NCBI GenBank assembly: GCA_902525935.1
Contig: CABZJA010000001.1
Location: forward strand, 1 to 64,000
DNA length: 64,000 bases
Direction: 5' to 3'
From: an uncultured Pelagibacteraceae bacterium
GTDB taxonomy: Bacteria > Pseudomonadota > Alphaproteobacteria > Pelagibacterales > Pelagibacteraceae
Both the position numbers and the translations under genes were made by a program. This document shows positions 45,545 to 55,848 of the stretch, one piece after another. Below the pieces are notes generated by a model, which was not told the DNA's origin, did no database searches, and was given only the letters and a program-made list of their open reading frames with translations. The stretch's first letter is position 1; every line of letters begins with the position of its first letter.

Positions 45545-47406
45545 TCGTGAAAGAAGTTATATATTTTTTTTGCAACTTTTTCCTCAACTCCATCAACTGA
45601 TTTTATTTCATCTAAACTAGCTGATTCCACAGCTCTGGCTGAACCAAAATGATTTAATAAGGCCCTTTTTCTGATAGATCCAATACCATCAATTTGATCT
45701 AATAAGGATTTACTTATGCCCTTTTTCCTTTTTGCTCTATGAGCACTTATAGCAAATCGATGAGATTCATCTCTTAATCGTTGTAAAAAGAATAATGTAG
45801 GGTCATTTTTCTCAAACTTGAATTCTTTTCCATTATGAAAAAATGTTTCATTTCCACTATTTCTCATCTTACCCTTTGCTATTGCTACAATCGGAATTTC
45901 ATGTAAACCAAGTTCATTCATCGCTTCTCTTGCCACTGAATATTGACCTTTCCCACCATCAATTAAGACTAAATCAGGAAAAGTTAGATAGTTATCTTTC
46001 TCTTGAACTGCCCTTTTAAATCTTCTGTTAAGAACTTCTTTCATCATCCCATAATCATCTTGAGCATTTTTTTGAATTTTTATATTAAATTTTCTATACC
46101 TTTTTTTAACGAACCCTTCATCGCCATAAGTAATTAAAGCGCCCACACTATTTGTGCCTTGAATATGGCTATTATCATAAACCTCAACTAAATTAATATT
46201 AGTTTCAAGATTGAATTTTTTTGATACTGCATCGAAAAGATCTCTATTATTCTGACTCTCGTAAAGTTTTCTATTCAAACTATCTTTTGCATTATTTATT
46301 GCTTGATTTATAACTTTTAGTTTCGTCCCTTTTTTTGCAACAGTAATTGTGATTTGTTTACTTTCTTTTTGTGTAAGTGTTTTTTCAATTAATTCTTTCT
46401 CTTTAATTTCATTTGATAAAATTATTGAAGATGGCACACTTTTATTTTCATAAAATTGAGAGACAAAAGAATTAATGATATCACTTAGATTTTCTTCTGG
46501 ATCATGCTTTGGGAAAAAAGCTTGATTACCCCAATTTTGTTTTGACCTATAAAAAAAAACTTGAATACAAGTTTTTCCAGACTCTTTATATCCCGCAATA
46601 ACATCTGCTTCGACTAAATTTGCTTCATTAATTCTTTGAGAAGATTGGATAATATTTAATGATTTAATTCGATCTCTTAATATTGCTGCTTTTTCAAAGT
46701 CTAAATCCTCACTAGCCTTTTCCATTTGATTAGATAAGCTTTTCTGAATTTTTCTAGATTTACCTGACACAAACTCAATTGCATCATCAACAGTTTGTTT
46801 ATAATCACTCTCAGTTACGTAACCAACGCAAGGTCCTGAGCACCTTTTAATTTGATAAAGTATGCAGGGTCTTTCTCTATTTTTGAAAACAGTATCATCA
46901 CAAATTCTGAGATGAAATATTTTTTGGATCATTTTTATAGTCCAATTTGCAGATCCAGCTGATGCAAATGGTCCAAAATAAAATCCTTCTTTGCCTTTTT
47001 TCCCTCTGTGCCTTTTGATTTGTGGCCATTTATCTTTGTCGCCTATAAAAATAAAAGGAAAGGATTTGTCGTCTCTTAGTAAAATATTAAATTTTGGTTT
47101 AAACTTTTTAATTAAATTTGCCTCTAAAAGTAAAGCCTCACTTTCATTTGAAGTAGTAGTAATTTCGAGTCTTTTTGTTTGAGAGAGCATTCTCTCAGTC
47201 CTAATGATATGACTTTTCTCTGATACATAACTTTTAAGTCTGTTTGGAAGATTTTTTGCTTTACCTACATAAAGAATTTCTCCTTTTGAATTTAACATCC
47301 TATAAACACCCGGCAACTTAGGAACCAAGGGTAATTCTTTTTTAATTACTTCTTTACCTATATCAGAGCTGATCATGGCTTCTTTTTTTAGAAATTTGGA
47401 TCCCAA
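45541..47406 (-). CDS. uvrC: UvrABC system protein C
   Basis: A 621-residue nucleotide excision repair endonuclease. The N-terminal GIY-YIG domain begins [20 protein letters not shown], the UVR motif is near [13 protein letters not shown], the RNase H-like nuclease half contains [16 protein letters not shown] and [14 protein letters not shown], and the C-terminal HhH pair is [18 protein letters not shown]. An ATG at 47376 is an alternative start. It overlaps folB by 44 bases. Confidence 0.95.
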   Translation of the reverse strand: MGSKFLKKEAMISSDIGKEVIKKELPLVPKLPGVYRMLNSKGEILYVGKAKNLPNRLKSYVSEKSHIIRTERMLSQTKRLEITTTSNESEALLLEANLIKKFKPKFNILLRDDKSFPFIFIGDKDKWPQIKRHRGKKGKEGFYFGPFASAGSANWTIKMIQKIFHLRICDDTVFKNRERPCILYQIKRCSGPCVGYVTESDYKQTVDDAIEFVSGKSRKIQKSLSNQMEKASEDLDFEKAAILRDRIKSLNIIQSSQRINEANLVEADVIAGYKESGKTCIQVFFYRSKQNWGNQAFFPKHDPEENLSDIINSFVSQFYENKSVPSSIILSNEIKEKELIEKTLTQKESKQITITVAKKGTKLKVINQAINNAKDSLNRKLYESQNNRDLFDAVSKKFNLETNINLVEVYDNSHIQGTNSVGALITYGDEGFVKKRYRKFNIKIQKNAQDDYGMMKEVLNRRFKRAVQEKDNYLTFPDLVLIDGGKGQYSVAREAMNELGLHEIPIVAIAKGKMRNSGNETFFHNGKEFKFEKNDPTLFFLQRLRDESHRFAISAHRAKRKKGISKSLLDQIDGIGSIRKRALLNHFGSARAVESASLDEIKSVDGVEEKVAKKIYNFFHE

Positions 47407-47788
47407 CTGAGCTGCAATCCTTCATTATTTCTAATTTTTCGATTTGAAGAGTAATTTTATCTATTCTTTTATCTTTGAATAGCTCATCAAAAACATCTTC
47501 TGCCAATGATTCAAGAAAATTGTAATGTTTATTTTTTACTAGTTTTTTTATTAATTTTACTATTTTAGCGTAATTAACTATCGATTTAATATCTTTATCG
47601 TTAGACGGTTGTTTATCTTGATAATTCACCTCTAAATTAAATTTTACTTTTTGAGGCTTTTCTTTTTCAAAATCAAAATAACCAAGTTTTAAATCTAACA
47701 CTAATTCTTTTATTAGGACCTTCTTTTCGTAATTAAATAGGCTTTTATTTTTATCTATTTTTACAACTTTGAGATTATTTTTTTTCAT
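47363..47788 (-). CDS. folB: Dihydroneopterin aldolase
   Basis: A 141-residue protein of the dihydroneopterin aldolase/epimerase family in folate synthesis. The core [22 protein letters not shown] and the conserved [14 protein letters not shown] match the family. A 20-residue basic leader precedes the domain. It shares one base with the upstream hydrolase stop. Confidence 0.85.
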   Translation of the reverse strand: MKKNNLKVVKIDKNKSLFNYEKKVLIKELVLDLKLGYFDFEKEKPQKVKFNLEVNYQDKQPSNDKDIKSIVNYAKIVKLIKKLVKNKHYNFLESLAEDVFDELFKDKRIDKITLQIEKLEIMKDCSSVGIQISKKRSHDQL

Positions 47789-48921
47789 TACAACAAATTC
47801 TCTTTAAAAAAATTTATAAATTGAGGCATATATTCATCCATGTGATCACCACCGATCATTACTCCTCTATCAAGACATTTTTCTTTTTTTAAAACCTTAA
47901 ATGAATTTTTCCAGGCTTTTTTTGGCTCCTCTTGAGCTGCTTTGTAAAATTCATCAAGTGAAGAATATAATTTATATTTTTTTAATACTAAATCTGGCCA
48001 TTCACTTCCAACAACAAATCCATCATTATCAACAAAAAATGCTGGACACTTACTAACTGTCATTGCTTTATATTTTTTAGGTTTTTGGCCATAATGAAAA
48101 CCATGATACCAACCATCTTTCATATCAATCTCAATCTGTCCAGGCTCAGATTTAATCTTATTTACATAATCCTCACAAGGTTTTGGCAATGTATAGTCAT
48201 CAGCAGCCCCATGAACATAAAGTAATTTAGTATTTGATGTTAGTTCTGGTTTATTAAAGAAACCTGCAAGCTTACATTCTGCTGCTTCAGGTAATATTGC
48301 ATCAAAACCACTAGTCCCATCTAAAAATTTAGATGTGAACTTTACATCTGCCAAATAAAGACTGTTATTCCCACCCCTTGAATGACCTGTTGTTCCAAAC
48401 TTTCCGTTAGACCTCGGATGAGATTGTAACAACTTGTAAGCCATAATAGCGTCTATTGCTCCATTGATTAGTGGGACTTTAGATTGATCTCTCCATGTAT
48501 CTTTCGCACCTCTATGACAGAAATTGTCAACATACATTACACCTATACCAGCATCTATTAGATTTCTAGTTCCATGGTAAACAAAATCATTCCACGCATA
48601 TTCGCCTGGACCTCCACTACTATGTGTCCATATAACTATAGGAACTTTACTTGAACCCTCAGGCAATTGTAGATAACCAGTAATTTCTATTGGATTTTTT
48701 TTATGACCATCATTCAAAACAGTTCTTTGATCAAAACCAGAAAAAGATTTAAATTTTATTAACTCACCACCTTTTGATAATTTATTTTTTGAGACCCAGT
48801 TTAAAACTGATTTTGATTTTTTACATTCTGCTCTAATATCAATATTTATATTTTTTGTAGAATGAGCCAAAACACTTGTTCCAAAAACAAAGAAAAAACA
48901 AATTGTTAGTATTTTTTTCAT
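47788..48921 (-). CDS. Exported alpha/beta hydrolase, dienelactone hydrolase-like
   Basis: A 377-residue secreted protein with the signal peptide [19 protein letters not shown]. The fold is supported by the oxyanion region IVIWTHSSGGPGEYAW, the nucleophile elbow FGTTGHSRGGNNS and a catalytic His in GWYHGFHYG. Substrate unknown. It lies between an SDR and folB in a repair and folate operon with ATGA-type overlaps, where a periplasmic hydrolase is unexpected. Confidence 0.82.
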   Translation of the reverse strand: MKKILTICFFFVFGTSVLAHSTKNINIDIRAECKKSKSVLNWVSKNKLSKGGELIKFKSFSGFDQRTVLNDGHKKNPIEITGYLQLPEGSSKVPIVIWTHSSGGPGEYAWNDFVYHGTRNLIDAGIGVMYVDNFCHRGAKDTWRDQSKVPLINGAIDAIMAYKLLQSHPRSNGKFGTTGHSRGGNNSLYLADVKFTSKFLDGTSGFDAILPEAAECKLAGFFNKPELTSNTKLLYVHGAADDYTLPKPCEDYVNKIKSEPGQIEIDMKDGWYHGFHYGQKPKKYKAMTVSKCPAFFVDNDGFVVGSEWPDLVLKKYKLYSSLDEFYKAAQEEPKKAWKNSFKVLKKEKCLDRGVMIGGDHMDEYMPQFINFFKENLL

Positions 48922-49673
48922 TCCTTACCACCCATTATGTCTGGAGTTTGCCAGTTTAAGTTTTGGCCACTATCAATTGCTAAAACTTGACCGGTAATAG
49001 ATCTATTTTTAATAAAAAAGTCAACAGCATTGCAGATTTCTTGAACATTTGTCTGTTTTTTAAGAGGTGTTGCCATGTATTGTTTTTTAAAATGTTTATC
49101 AGACTGTCTTTTATTTTTAATAGTTGGACCTGGTGCAATTCCATTCACTCTAATATTTGGGGCAAGACTCATAGCGCAAGTTTTGGTTAAGGTGTAAAGA
49201 CCAGTTTTGCTCAATGTATATGAAAAAAAATATGGTGTTAATTTGAATACTCTTTGATCAATTATATTAATAATATTATTGTTTTTGCCTCTAATATTTT
49301 TCGCAAATCCTTGTGATAACAATGCTGGCGCTTTAAGATTTGCTTTTAAATGGCTATCCCAACTTTTTGATGTAAAATTTTCAAGCTTGTCATTTTCAAA
49401 TAACGAAGCATTATTTATTAAACAATCAAAATATTTCAATTTTGTTTTTGAAAACTTTAACATTTTCTCAATCTCGTTTTCTTTAGTCAAATCTGCTTTT
49501 ATCAAATAAATTTTTGTACCACTTTTATTTAAATCTTTTTTAAGAATCTCTGCCTTGGATTTAGATTTGTTATAATGGATAACAATTTCAATATTAGGCC
49601 CAGATAATTTTTTAGCTATCGCAGCTCCCATTCGAGTTGCTGCTCCAGTAATTATTATCTTCCGTGCTTCCAT
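48918..49673 (-). CDS. Short-chain dehydrogenase/reductase, FolM/pteridine reductase-like
   Basis: A 251-residue NAD(P)H-dependent SDR. The cofactor loop is [14 protein letters not shown], the Asn motif is [13 protein letters not shown] and the YxxxK catalytic pair is in [15 protein letters not shown]. The Arg in the cofactor loop (TGAATRMG) and the linked folB suggest a dihydromonapterin or pteridine reductase such as FolM. Its start overlaps the uvrB stop by 19 bases. Confidence 0.85.
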   Translation of the reverse strand: MEARKIIITGAATRMGAAIAKKLSGPNIEIVIHYNKSKSKAEILKKDLNKSGTKIYLIKADLTKENEIEKMLKFSKTKLKYFDCLINNASLFENDKLENFTSKSWDSHLKANLKAPALLSQGFAKNIRGKNNNIINIIDQRVFKLTPYFFSYTLSKTGLYTLTKTCAMSLAPNIRVNGIAPGPTIKNKRQSDKHFKKQYMATPLKKQTNVQEICNAVDFFIKNRSITGQVLAIDSGQNLNWQTPDIMGGKE

Positions 49674-51830
49674 TTTTTATCTCTTTTTTTTGTAACTCTT
49701 GTTCCTGGCATACCTAGTGTTGATCTACCTTTAGGATAAATTTTATTATTAACATCGTACTGTCTAATTTTGGGGTTTAAAGTAATTTCTAATTCAGTAC
49801 TTTGAAGTTTTCTCATCTCATCTCTAATTTTAGCCGCTTCCTCAAATTCTAGATTAGATGCAGCTTCTTTCATCTTTTTGTCTAATCCTTTTAAATGTTT
49901 TTTAAGGTTACCACCAATATTGGAACCTTCACTTATTTTGACGTAATCTTTCTCGTAAACACTTTCTAAAATATCACTTATTTCTTTTTTTACAGATTTA
50001 GCATCAATTTTATTTTTCTTATTGTACTCTAATTGAATCTTTCTTCTTCTCTCAGTTTCTTTAATTGCTTTCTTTATACTTTTTGTTTCCTTATCGGCAT
50101 AAAGAATAACTTTTCCATCTACGTTTCTTGCGGCTCTTCCTATTGTTTGAATTAATGAAGTTTCTGATCGCAAAAATCCTTCTTTATCAGCATCTAGTAT
50201 TCCAACTAAAGCACATTCTGGAATATCTAAACCTTCTCTTAATAAATTTATTCCAACTAAAACATCAAATACACCCATTCTGAGATCTCTCATAATCTCT
50301 ATTCTCTCAAGTGTATCTATATCAGAATGAAGGTATCTTACTTTTATCCCATTTTCATGAAGATACTCGGTTAAATCCTCTGCCATTTTTTTTGTTAGTG
50401 TTGTAACCAAAACTCTATAATTATTTTCAACTACTTTTTTACATTCATGCATAAGGTCATCAACTTGATTTTTAGCTGGTCTAATCTCAACTGGTGGATC
50501 AATTAAGCCTGTGGGTCTTATGACTTGATCAATAAACTTACCTTTAGTCTGTTCCAATTCCCATGGGCCAGGAGTTGCTGAAACAAAAACAGTTTGTGTT
50601 CTCATCAAATCCCACTCTTCAAATTTTAAAGGTCTATTGTCCATGCAAGAAGGCAATCTAAAACCATACTCAGCCAACGTGCTTTTTCGAGATCTATCTC
50701 CTTTAAACATCCCGTTAAGTTGAGGAACTGTAACATGAGATTCATCTACAAAAACTAATGTGTTATCAGGAAAATATTCAAAAAGTGTAGGTGGGGGCTC
50801 TCCTGGTTTTCTACCAGATAAAAATCTTGAATAATTTTCAATTCCTGCACAAGATCCAGTTGCTTCAATCATTTCTAAATCAAATTTAGTTCTCTCCTCT
50901 AATCGTTGCGCCTCTAATAACTTGTTTTCATCTTTGTGTTTTTTTAAAGTTATCTCTAATTCTTTTCTTATTTTTATAATTGCTTGTTCTACAGTTGGTT
51001 TAGGAGTGATGTAATGAGAATTAGCATAAACTTTTACTAGACTAAGATCTCTAACCTGATCTCCTGTCAAAGGATCAAATTCCTCAATCTTCTCAAGTTT
51101 ATCACCAAATAAACTTAGTCTCCATGCTCTATCCTCTAGATGAGATGGAAATATTTCTAAATATTCTCCCCTTGCCCTAAATGTTCCTCTAAAAAAATTT
51201 TGATCATTTCTCTTGTACTGAAGAGCAACAAGAGATTTTATTATTTGTTCTCTATTATATTCATAGTTTTTTTGAAGAGTTAAAGTCATTTTGCTGTAAG
51301 CTTCAACTGATCCCAAACCGTAAATACAGGAAACACTTGCAACGATTAAAACATCGTCTCTTTCAAGAAGAGATCTTGTTGCCGAGTGTCTCATTCTATC
51401 AATCTGCTCGTTTATAGATGCTTCTTTCTCTATATACGTATCTGATCTTGGCACGTAAGCTTCTGGAGTGTAATAATCATAGTAAGATACAAAATACTCA
51501 ACAGCATTATCTGGAAAAAAAGTTTTCATCTCACCGTAAAGTTGAGCTGCCAAAGTTTTATTTGGTGCCAATATTAATGCTGGTCTATTTGTAGCTTCTA
51601 TAACTTTTGCCATTGTAAACGTTTTTCCAGATCCAGTTACTCCTAATAATACTTGATTAAACTCATTTTTTTTTAGCTCCTTGGACAAGCCTTTTAATTG
51701 CATCTGGCTGGTCACCAGCTGGGGTAAAATCTGACTTTATTTTGAATTTTTTTCCACCTTCGAGTTTTCCACCGATTTTTGGGTTTTTACTCTGAATGTC
51801 AGTAATTAGGTCTTGATATGTATTCTCCAT
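49655..51830 (-). CDS. uvrB: UvrABC system protein B, split by a +1 frameshift in an A9 run
   Basis: The helicase-like damage-loading subunit. The ORF track starts at a GTG at 51715, but the true N-terminus lies upstream: from the ATG at 51830 one reads an N-terminal extension and then [20 protein letters not shown], the expected family start. That frame reaches GCT followed by nine A and a TGA, while the rest of the gene ([20 protein letters not shown] with Walker A, then helicase motifs such as VFVDESHV and TIGRAARN, and a C-terminal UVR motif) is in the other frame. Eight A instead of nine would join the two exactly. The 3' end overlaps the SDR gene. Confidence 0.93.
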
Positions 51831-51866
51831 ATATTAAACAACGTAATTGAATAATTTCATAATTCA

Positions 51867-53054
51867 ATGAGCATAATATCTAATAATTTAAAAAGAATTA
51901 AACCATCTCCAACTATTGCAGTTACTCAAAAGGCAAGAGAATTAAGAGCTGCAGGAAAAGATGTAGTTGGACTTGGGGCAGGGGAACCAGATTTTGATAC
52001 TCCTATCAATGTTAAAAATGCAGCCATTAAAGCAATAAGAAACGGAGACACAAAGTACACTGCAGTTGATGGAACTCCAACATTAAAAAAAGCAATTTTA
52101 AAAAAATTTAAAAGAGAAAATAAACTAAATTATAAACTAGACGAAATCACAGTTGGAACTGGAGGAAAACAAGTTCTTTACAACACTTTTATGGCAACTT
52201 TAAATAAAGGAGATGAAGTTATTATACCTGCGCCATTCTGGGTTTCATATCCAGATATGGTTCTCCTAGCAGGTGGAAAACCAAAAATAGTAAAATGTGA
52301 TGAAAAAGATGGATTTAAAATTACACCAGCAAAATTAAAAGCTGCTATTTCAAAAAGAACAAAGTGGATAATCCTTAATTCACCATCTAATCCAACTGGA
52401 TCAGGATACAGCAAATCAGAAATTCAAAAATTAGCTAAAGTTTTAATAAAAAACAAAAAAGTTCACATTTTGAGCGATGATATTTATGAGCATGTTAAAT
52501 ATGACAATTTTAAATTTTTTACTATTGCTCAAATTTCAAAATTAAAATCTCGAACACTAACAATGAACGGAGTGAGTAAATCTTATGCAATGACTGGTTG
52601 GAGGATTGGTTATGCAGCTGGACCAAAAGAAATAATTTCTGCAATTAGAAAAATTCAATCTCAGTCTACTTCGAATCCCTCATCAATTAGTCAAGCAGCA
52701 GCTGTTGAAGCTTTGAATGGCAAACAAGATTTTATTAAAAAAAGAGCAAAATCATTTAAAGAAAGAAGAGATTTTGTTGTCAAAAGTTTAAATAATATTG
52801 ATGGTATTAGCTGTTTAAAACCTAACGGAGCATTTTATGTATTTCCTAATTGTAAAAAACTTCTAAATAAAAGAACTAAACTTAAAAAAGATACTGATTT
52901 TGTCCAGAAACTTTTAGAAAAACAAAATGTTGCTGCAGTTCAAGGCTCAGCATTTGGTTTAGATGGATATTTTAGAATTTCATATGCTACTTCAATGGCA
53001 AAACTTAAAATAGCAATGGCTAGAATTAAAAGGTTTTGTGAAGATTTAGGATAA
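51867..53054 (+). CDS. aspC: Aspartate aminotransferase, class I
   Basis: A 395-residue PLP aminotransferase. The N-terminal VGLGAGEPDFDTP, the substrate region NSPSNPTGSGYSK, the PLP lysine in TMNGVSKSYAMTGWRIGYAAG (quoted as GVSKSYAMTGWRIGY) and the C-terminal Arg in GYFRISYATS match subgroup I-gamma aspartate aminotransferases common in alphaproteobacteria. The divergent uvrB start lies 36 bases away. Confidence 0.94.
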   Translation: MSIISNNLKRIKPSPTIAVTQKARELRAAGKDVVGLGAGEPDFDTPINVKNAAIKAIRNGDTKYTAVDGTPTLKKAILKKFKRENKLNYKLDEITVGTGGKQVLYNTFMATLNKGDEVIIPAPFWVSYPDMVLLAGGKPKIVKCDEKDGFKITPAKLKAAISKRTKWIILNSPSNPTGSGYSKSEIQKLAKVLIKNKKVHILSDDIYEHVKYDNFKFFTIAQISKLKSRTLTMNGVSKSYAMTGWRIGYAAGPKEIISAIRKIQSQSTSNPSSISQAAAVEALNGKQDFIKKRAKSFKERRDFVVKSLNNIDGISCLKPNGAFYVFPNCKKLLNKRTKLKKDTDFVQKLLEKQNVAAVQGSAFGLDGYFRISYATSMAKLKIAMARIKRFCEDLG

Positions 53055-53056
53055 AT

Positions 53057-53431
53057 CTATTTTTTTTTATTTAGTCCAATTAAAGAGGAATTTCTAAATC
53101 TTAAAATTATGATTGCTAAAGCAATTAAAACAATCGCACCAGCTTCATAAAATAATATCTCTGGGTTCAGAGATTTACCCTGTAAAATAATAAATCTAGC
53201 AAGCGCTGTAATAGCAATAAATAATGGTAAAGTAATTTGAATTGATTGACTCTCCCAAAATACTCTTACCATCGCAAGAACTTCAAGATAAAGAAAAAGT
53301 AAAAGTAAATCAGCTAAAGTAACTCTCTGCACAAGTATCATCTGGTACATTTCTTGCCCAAAAGCAATGACTGTACTAACTAAAATTATTACCAATGCTA
53401 CAAGCTGGATTTGCTTTACAATGTTTTCCAT
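53057..53431 (-). CDS. PsiE-like membrane protein
   Basis: A 124-residue protein with four helices, resembling the phosphate-starvation-inducible PsiE family in ADLLLLFLYLEVLAMVRVFW and IQITLPLFIAITALARFIIL. Function unknown in all members I know of. It follows another small membrane protein by 10 bases and converges on the aminotransferase gene. I see no Pho-box-like site close by. Confidence 0.75.
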   Translation of the reverse strand: MENIVKQIQLVALVIILVSTVIAFGQEMYQMILVQRVTLADLLLLFLYLEVLAMVRVFWESQSIQITLPLFIAITALARFIILQGKSLNPEILFYEAGAIVLIALAIIILRFRNSSLIGLNKKK

Positions 53432-53441
53432 TAATAATCTC

Positions 53442-53861
53442 TTATAATTTAAAATAACTTTTTATTCTAGACTGAAATAACAAATAAATCGCCGATATAT
53501 GAATTATTGAGTTAAGAGTAAGCACAGATTTCACACCAAAATCATTTAAACCTAATTCTGGAATTGGTTCATAAGGAACTAAAATACTAGTTGTAATGGC
53601 CTCGTATAAATCAAATAAACCAACAAAGTTCCAGGCTAATAAAATACCCCAAAGTACTGCAGATGGTTTTTTATAAATAAAGTAAACTAAAAACAAAGCA
53701 GTTATCCCAATTATAAAATCACCAGTCAAAGATACAATCCACTCGTATGGTGCCGCTCTCTCATTTTCTGTGATTGTCCAAAATAAAATTAAACTTGACC
53801 CAATAGCCCTGAATGACATCCAGCCAGTTGCAAACATAATCCACTTTACTCCTTTTGTCAT
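53442..53861 (-). CDS. Four-helix membrane protein of unknown function
   Basis: A 139-residue hydrophobic protein with four apparent helices (about 7-27, 42-62, 67-87 and 110-130) and few charged residues. I do not recognise the family. It sits between an extended SDR gene (one base upstream) and a PsiE-like gene, on one strand, so the set is probably an operon with trxB. Confidence 0.72.
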   Translation of the reverse strand: MTKGVKWIMFATGWMSFRAIGSSLILFWTITENERAAPYEWIVSLTGDFIIGITALFLVYFIYKKPSAVLWGILLAWNFVGLFDLYEAITTSILVPYEPIPELGLNDFGVKSVLTLNSIIHISAIYLLFQSRIKSYFKL

Positions 53862-53862
53862 A

Positions 53863-54882
53863 TTACACTAATCCAAGTCTAACTACTGATTTTGCTGCAT
53901 CCTCAATACATCCTCTAGCCGGCTGAAATTTAAATCCTAGTAAATCTTCAGCATACGAAGCATCAGTTTGCATTTGTATCCCTAAATCTGGAACCATCAT
54001 TTTTGCACTTGTATCCAGATGACTAATTATTCTCACTAAAAAGTTTGGCAATACTTTTTTTGGAAGTTTTTTTGAATATTTAGGTAATGCTTCAGCCATA
54101 ATATTAGAAAAATCTATCATTCTTTTGACCTCAGAGCCAATTATTAGTCGTCTTCCACCAACATCTGGTCTTGTTAAAGAATTGATGTGAGCTTTTACTA
54201 CGTCTTTCATATCTGAGACTAAAATACTAAAATCTGGAGCACCTGGATATTTACCTTCTAGAAATAATTTAACATAACTTATCGAAGTTTTTTCTTTAGT
54301 ATCTAAAGCGTCTCCAAAGACACCTCCAGGACATATACATACCAACTTATTCTTTAAACCATTATTCTCCATAAATTCCCAAGCTGCTTTCTCAGCTTTT
54401 ATTTTTGAAACAAAGTAATCATTACAACCTTTCCAATTAGCATCACTCCAATCATTTTCACCAAATGTATATGGATTTGTCCTATTAGGTTTTCTAAACA
54501 TTGTTGCAATTGAAGATGTTTTAATAATACGTTCAACTCCCGCATTAACAGCAGCTTTTAAAACTCTTAATGTCCCATCTTTAGCAGTTGGAACAAGACT
54601 TTCACGATCTCTAGAGGTTTTTAAAGGGAAAGGAGAAGCTACATGCATTACATATTTACAGTTTTTTAATGCTTCGTCCCAACCTTCGTTTTTTAAAAGA
54701 TCTAATTCGACAAATGATAATTTATCAATTGATACATATTCATTTATGGTTTTTTTTGTTTGTTCTATTAAACCGGAGTCTCTAACAGTGCCTAAAACTT
54801 TATATCCCGATTTTAATAATTCAATTGCGGTGTGTTTAGCGATCCATCCACTTATACCCGTTAACAATACTGTTTCATTCAT
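53863..54882 (-). CDS. NAD(P)-dependent epimerase/reductase (dihydroflavonol reductase-like extended SDR)
   Basis: A 339-residue extended SDR. The cofactor motif is LLTGISGWIAKHTAIELLKSG (quoted as TGISGWIAKHT), and the catalytic tail is in DYFVSKIKAEKAAW (YxxxK, near residue 175). The HVASPF and KTSSIATM motifs are typical of dihydroflavonol/aldehyde reductases. The substrate is not known. Its ATG abuts the trxB stop. Confidence 0.88.
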   Translation of the reverse strand: MNETVLLTGISGWIAKHTAIELLKSGYKVLGTVRDSGLIEQTKKTINEYVSIDKLSFVELDLLKNEGWDEALKNCKYVMHVASPFPLKTSRDRESLVPTAKDGTLRVLKAAVNAGVERIIKTSSIATMFRKPNRTNPYTFGENDWSDANWKGCNDYFVSKIKAEKAAWEFMENNGLKNKLVCICPGGVFGDALDTKEKTSISYVKLFLEGKYPGAPDFSILVSDMKDVVKAHINSLTRPDVGGRRLIIGSEVKRMIDFSNIMAEALPKYSKKLPKKVLPNFLVRIISHLDTSAKMMVPDLGIQMQTDASYAEDLLGFKFQPARGCIEDAAKSVVRLGLV

Positions 54883-55827
54883 TTATTCGGATAAATGTTT
54901 TTCAGCCTCTAATGCTGCCATACATCCCATTCCAGCTGCTGTAACGGCCTGTCTAAATATTTTATCTTTTACATCACCAGCAGCAAAAATTCCTGGTATA
55001 TTTGTTTCCGTAGACTCCGGTTTTGTAATTAAATAACCCTCATTATCCATTTCTAGTTGATCTTTAAATAATGACGTTGCTGGATCATGCCCTATGGCTA
55101 TAAACAATCCATCAATTTTTAGTTCATCTATTTTATTTGTTTTAACGTTTTTAATTTTTAATCCAGTCACATTTTTAGGATCTTTTTCTCCAATAACTTC
55201 ATCAACAACAGAGTCCCAAATTATTTCAATTTTTTTATTTTCCATTAATTTCTTTTGAAGTAATTTTTCTGCTCTTAGATTATCTCTTCTGTGTATAAGC
55301 TGAACCTTTGAGGCAAATTTTGTTAAAAACATAGCTTCTTCAACTGCCGCATTTCCTCCCCCAACAACAGCAACATTTTTGTCTTTAAAGAAAAATCCAT
55401 CACATGTTGCACATGCGGACACACCAAAACCTCTGAAATTTTGTTCAGAGTCAATATTTAACCATCTAGCTTGAGCTCCAGTTGAAATAATAATTGAGTC
55501 TGCCTCATAAATTTGACCACTATCTCCAACAGCTTTAAATGGCTTAGATTTTAAGTTAACTGATGTAATATGATCTTGTATCATTTCAGTTCCAACAACT
55601 TCTGCCTGACCTTTCATTTGATCCATAAGCCATGGCCCTTGTACTACGTCCTTGAAACCAGGGAAATTTTCAACATCAGTTGTTGTTGTTAATTGGCCAC
55701 CAGGTTCCATACCATGAACTAATATTGGTTTTAACATTGCTCTTGCAGCATATATTGCTGCTGTATATCCAGCGGGACCTGACCCAATTATTAACACTTT
55801 TGTGTGTTTAGTTGGATTTTCACTCAT
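54883..55827 (-). CDS. trxB: Thioredoxin reductase
   Basis: A 314-residue NADPH-dependent flavoprotein that keeps thioredoxin reduced. The FAD motif is LIIGSGPAGYTAAIYAARAM (quoted as IGSGPAGYTAA), the redox pair is CATC in SACATCDGFFF (near residue 138), and the NADPH loop is VAVVGGGNAAVEEAMFL. Typical length. It may feed peroxiredoxin and the DsbA-like protein indirectly. It is divergent from the ELM1-like gene with 21 bases between. Confidence 0.96.
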   Translation of the reverse strand: MSENPTKHTKVLIIGSGPAGYTAAIYAARAMLKPILVHGMEPGGQLTTTTDVENFPGFKDVVQGPWLMDQMKGQAEVVGTEMIQDHITSVNLKSKPFKAVGDSGQIYEADSIIISTGAQARWLNIDSEQNFRGFGVSACATCDGFFFKDKNVAVVGGGNAAVEEAMFLTKFASKVQLIHRRDNLRAEKLLQKKLMENKKIEIIWDSVVDEVIGEKDPKNVTGLKIKNVKTNKIDELKIDGLFIAIGHDPATSLFKDQLEMDNEGYLITKPESTETNIPGIFAAGDVKDKIFRQAVTAAGMGCMAALEAEKHLSE

Positions 55828-55848
55828 ATGAAAGCTATATAATGATTA

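Noticed and set aside
51846-51868. Inverted repeat ATTGAAT...ATTCAAT in the uvrB-aspC spacer
   Set aside because: The 9-base spacer and overlap with the start codon, in AT-rich DNA, give too little support for an operator.
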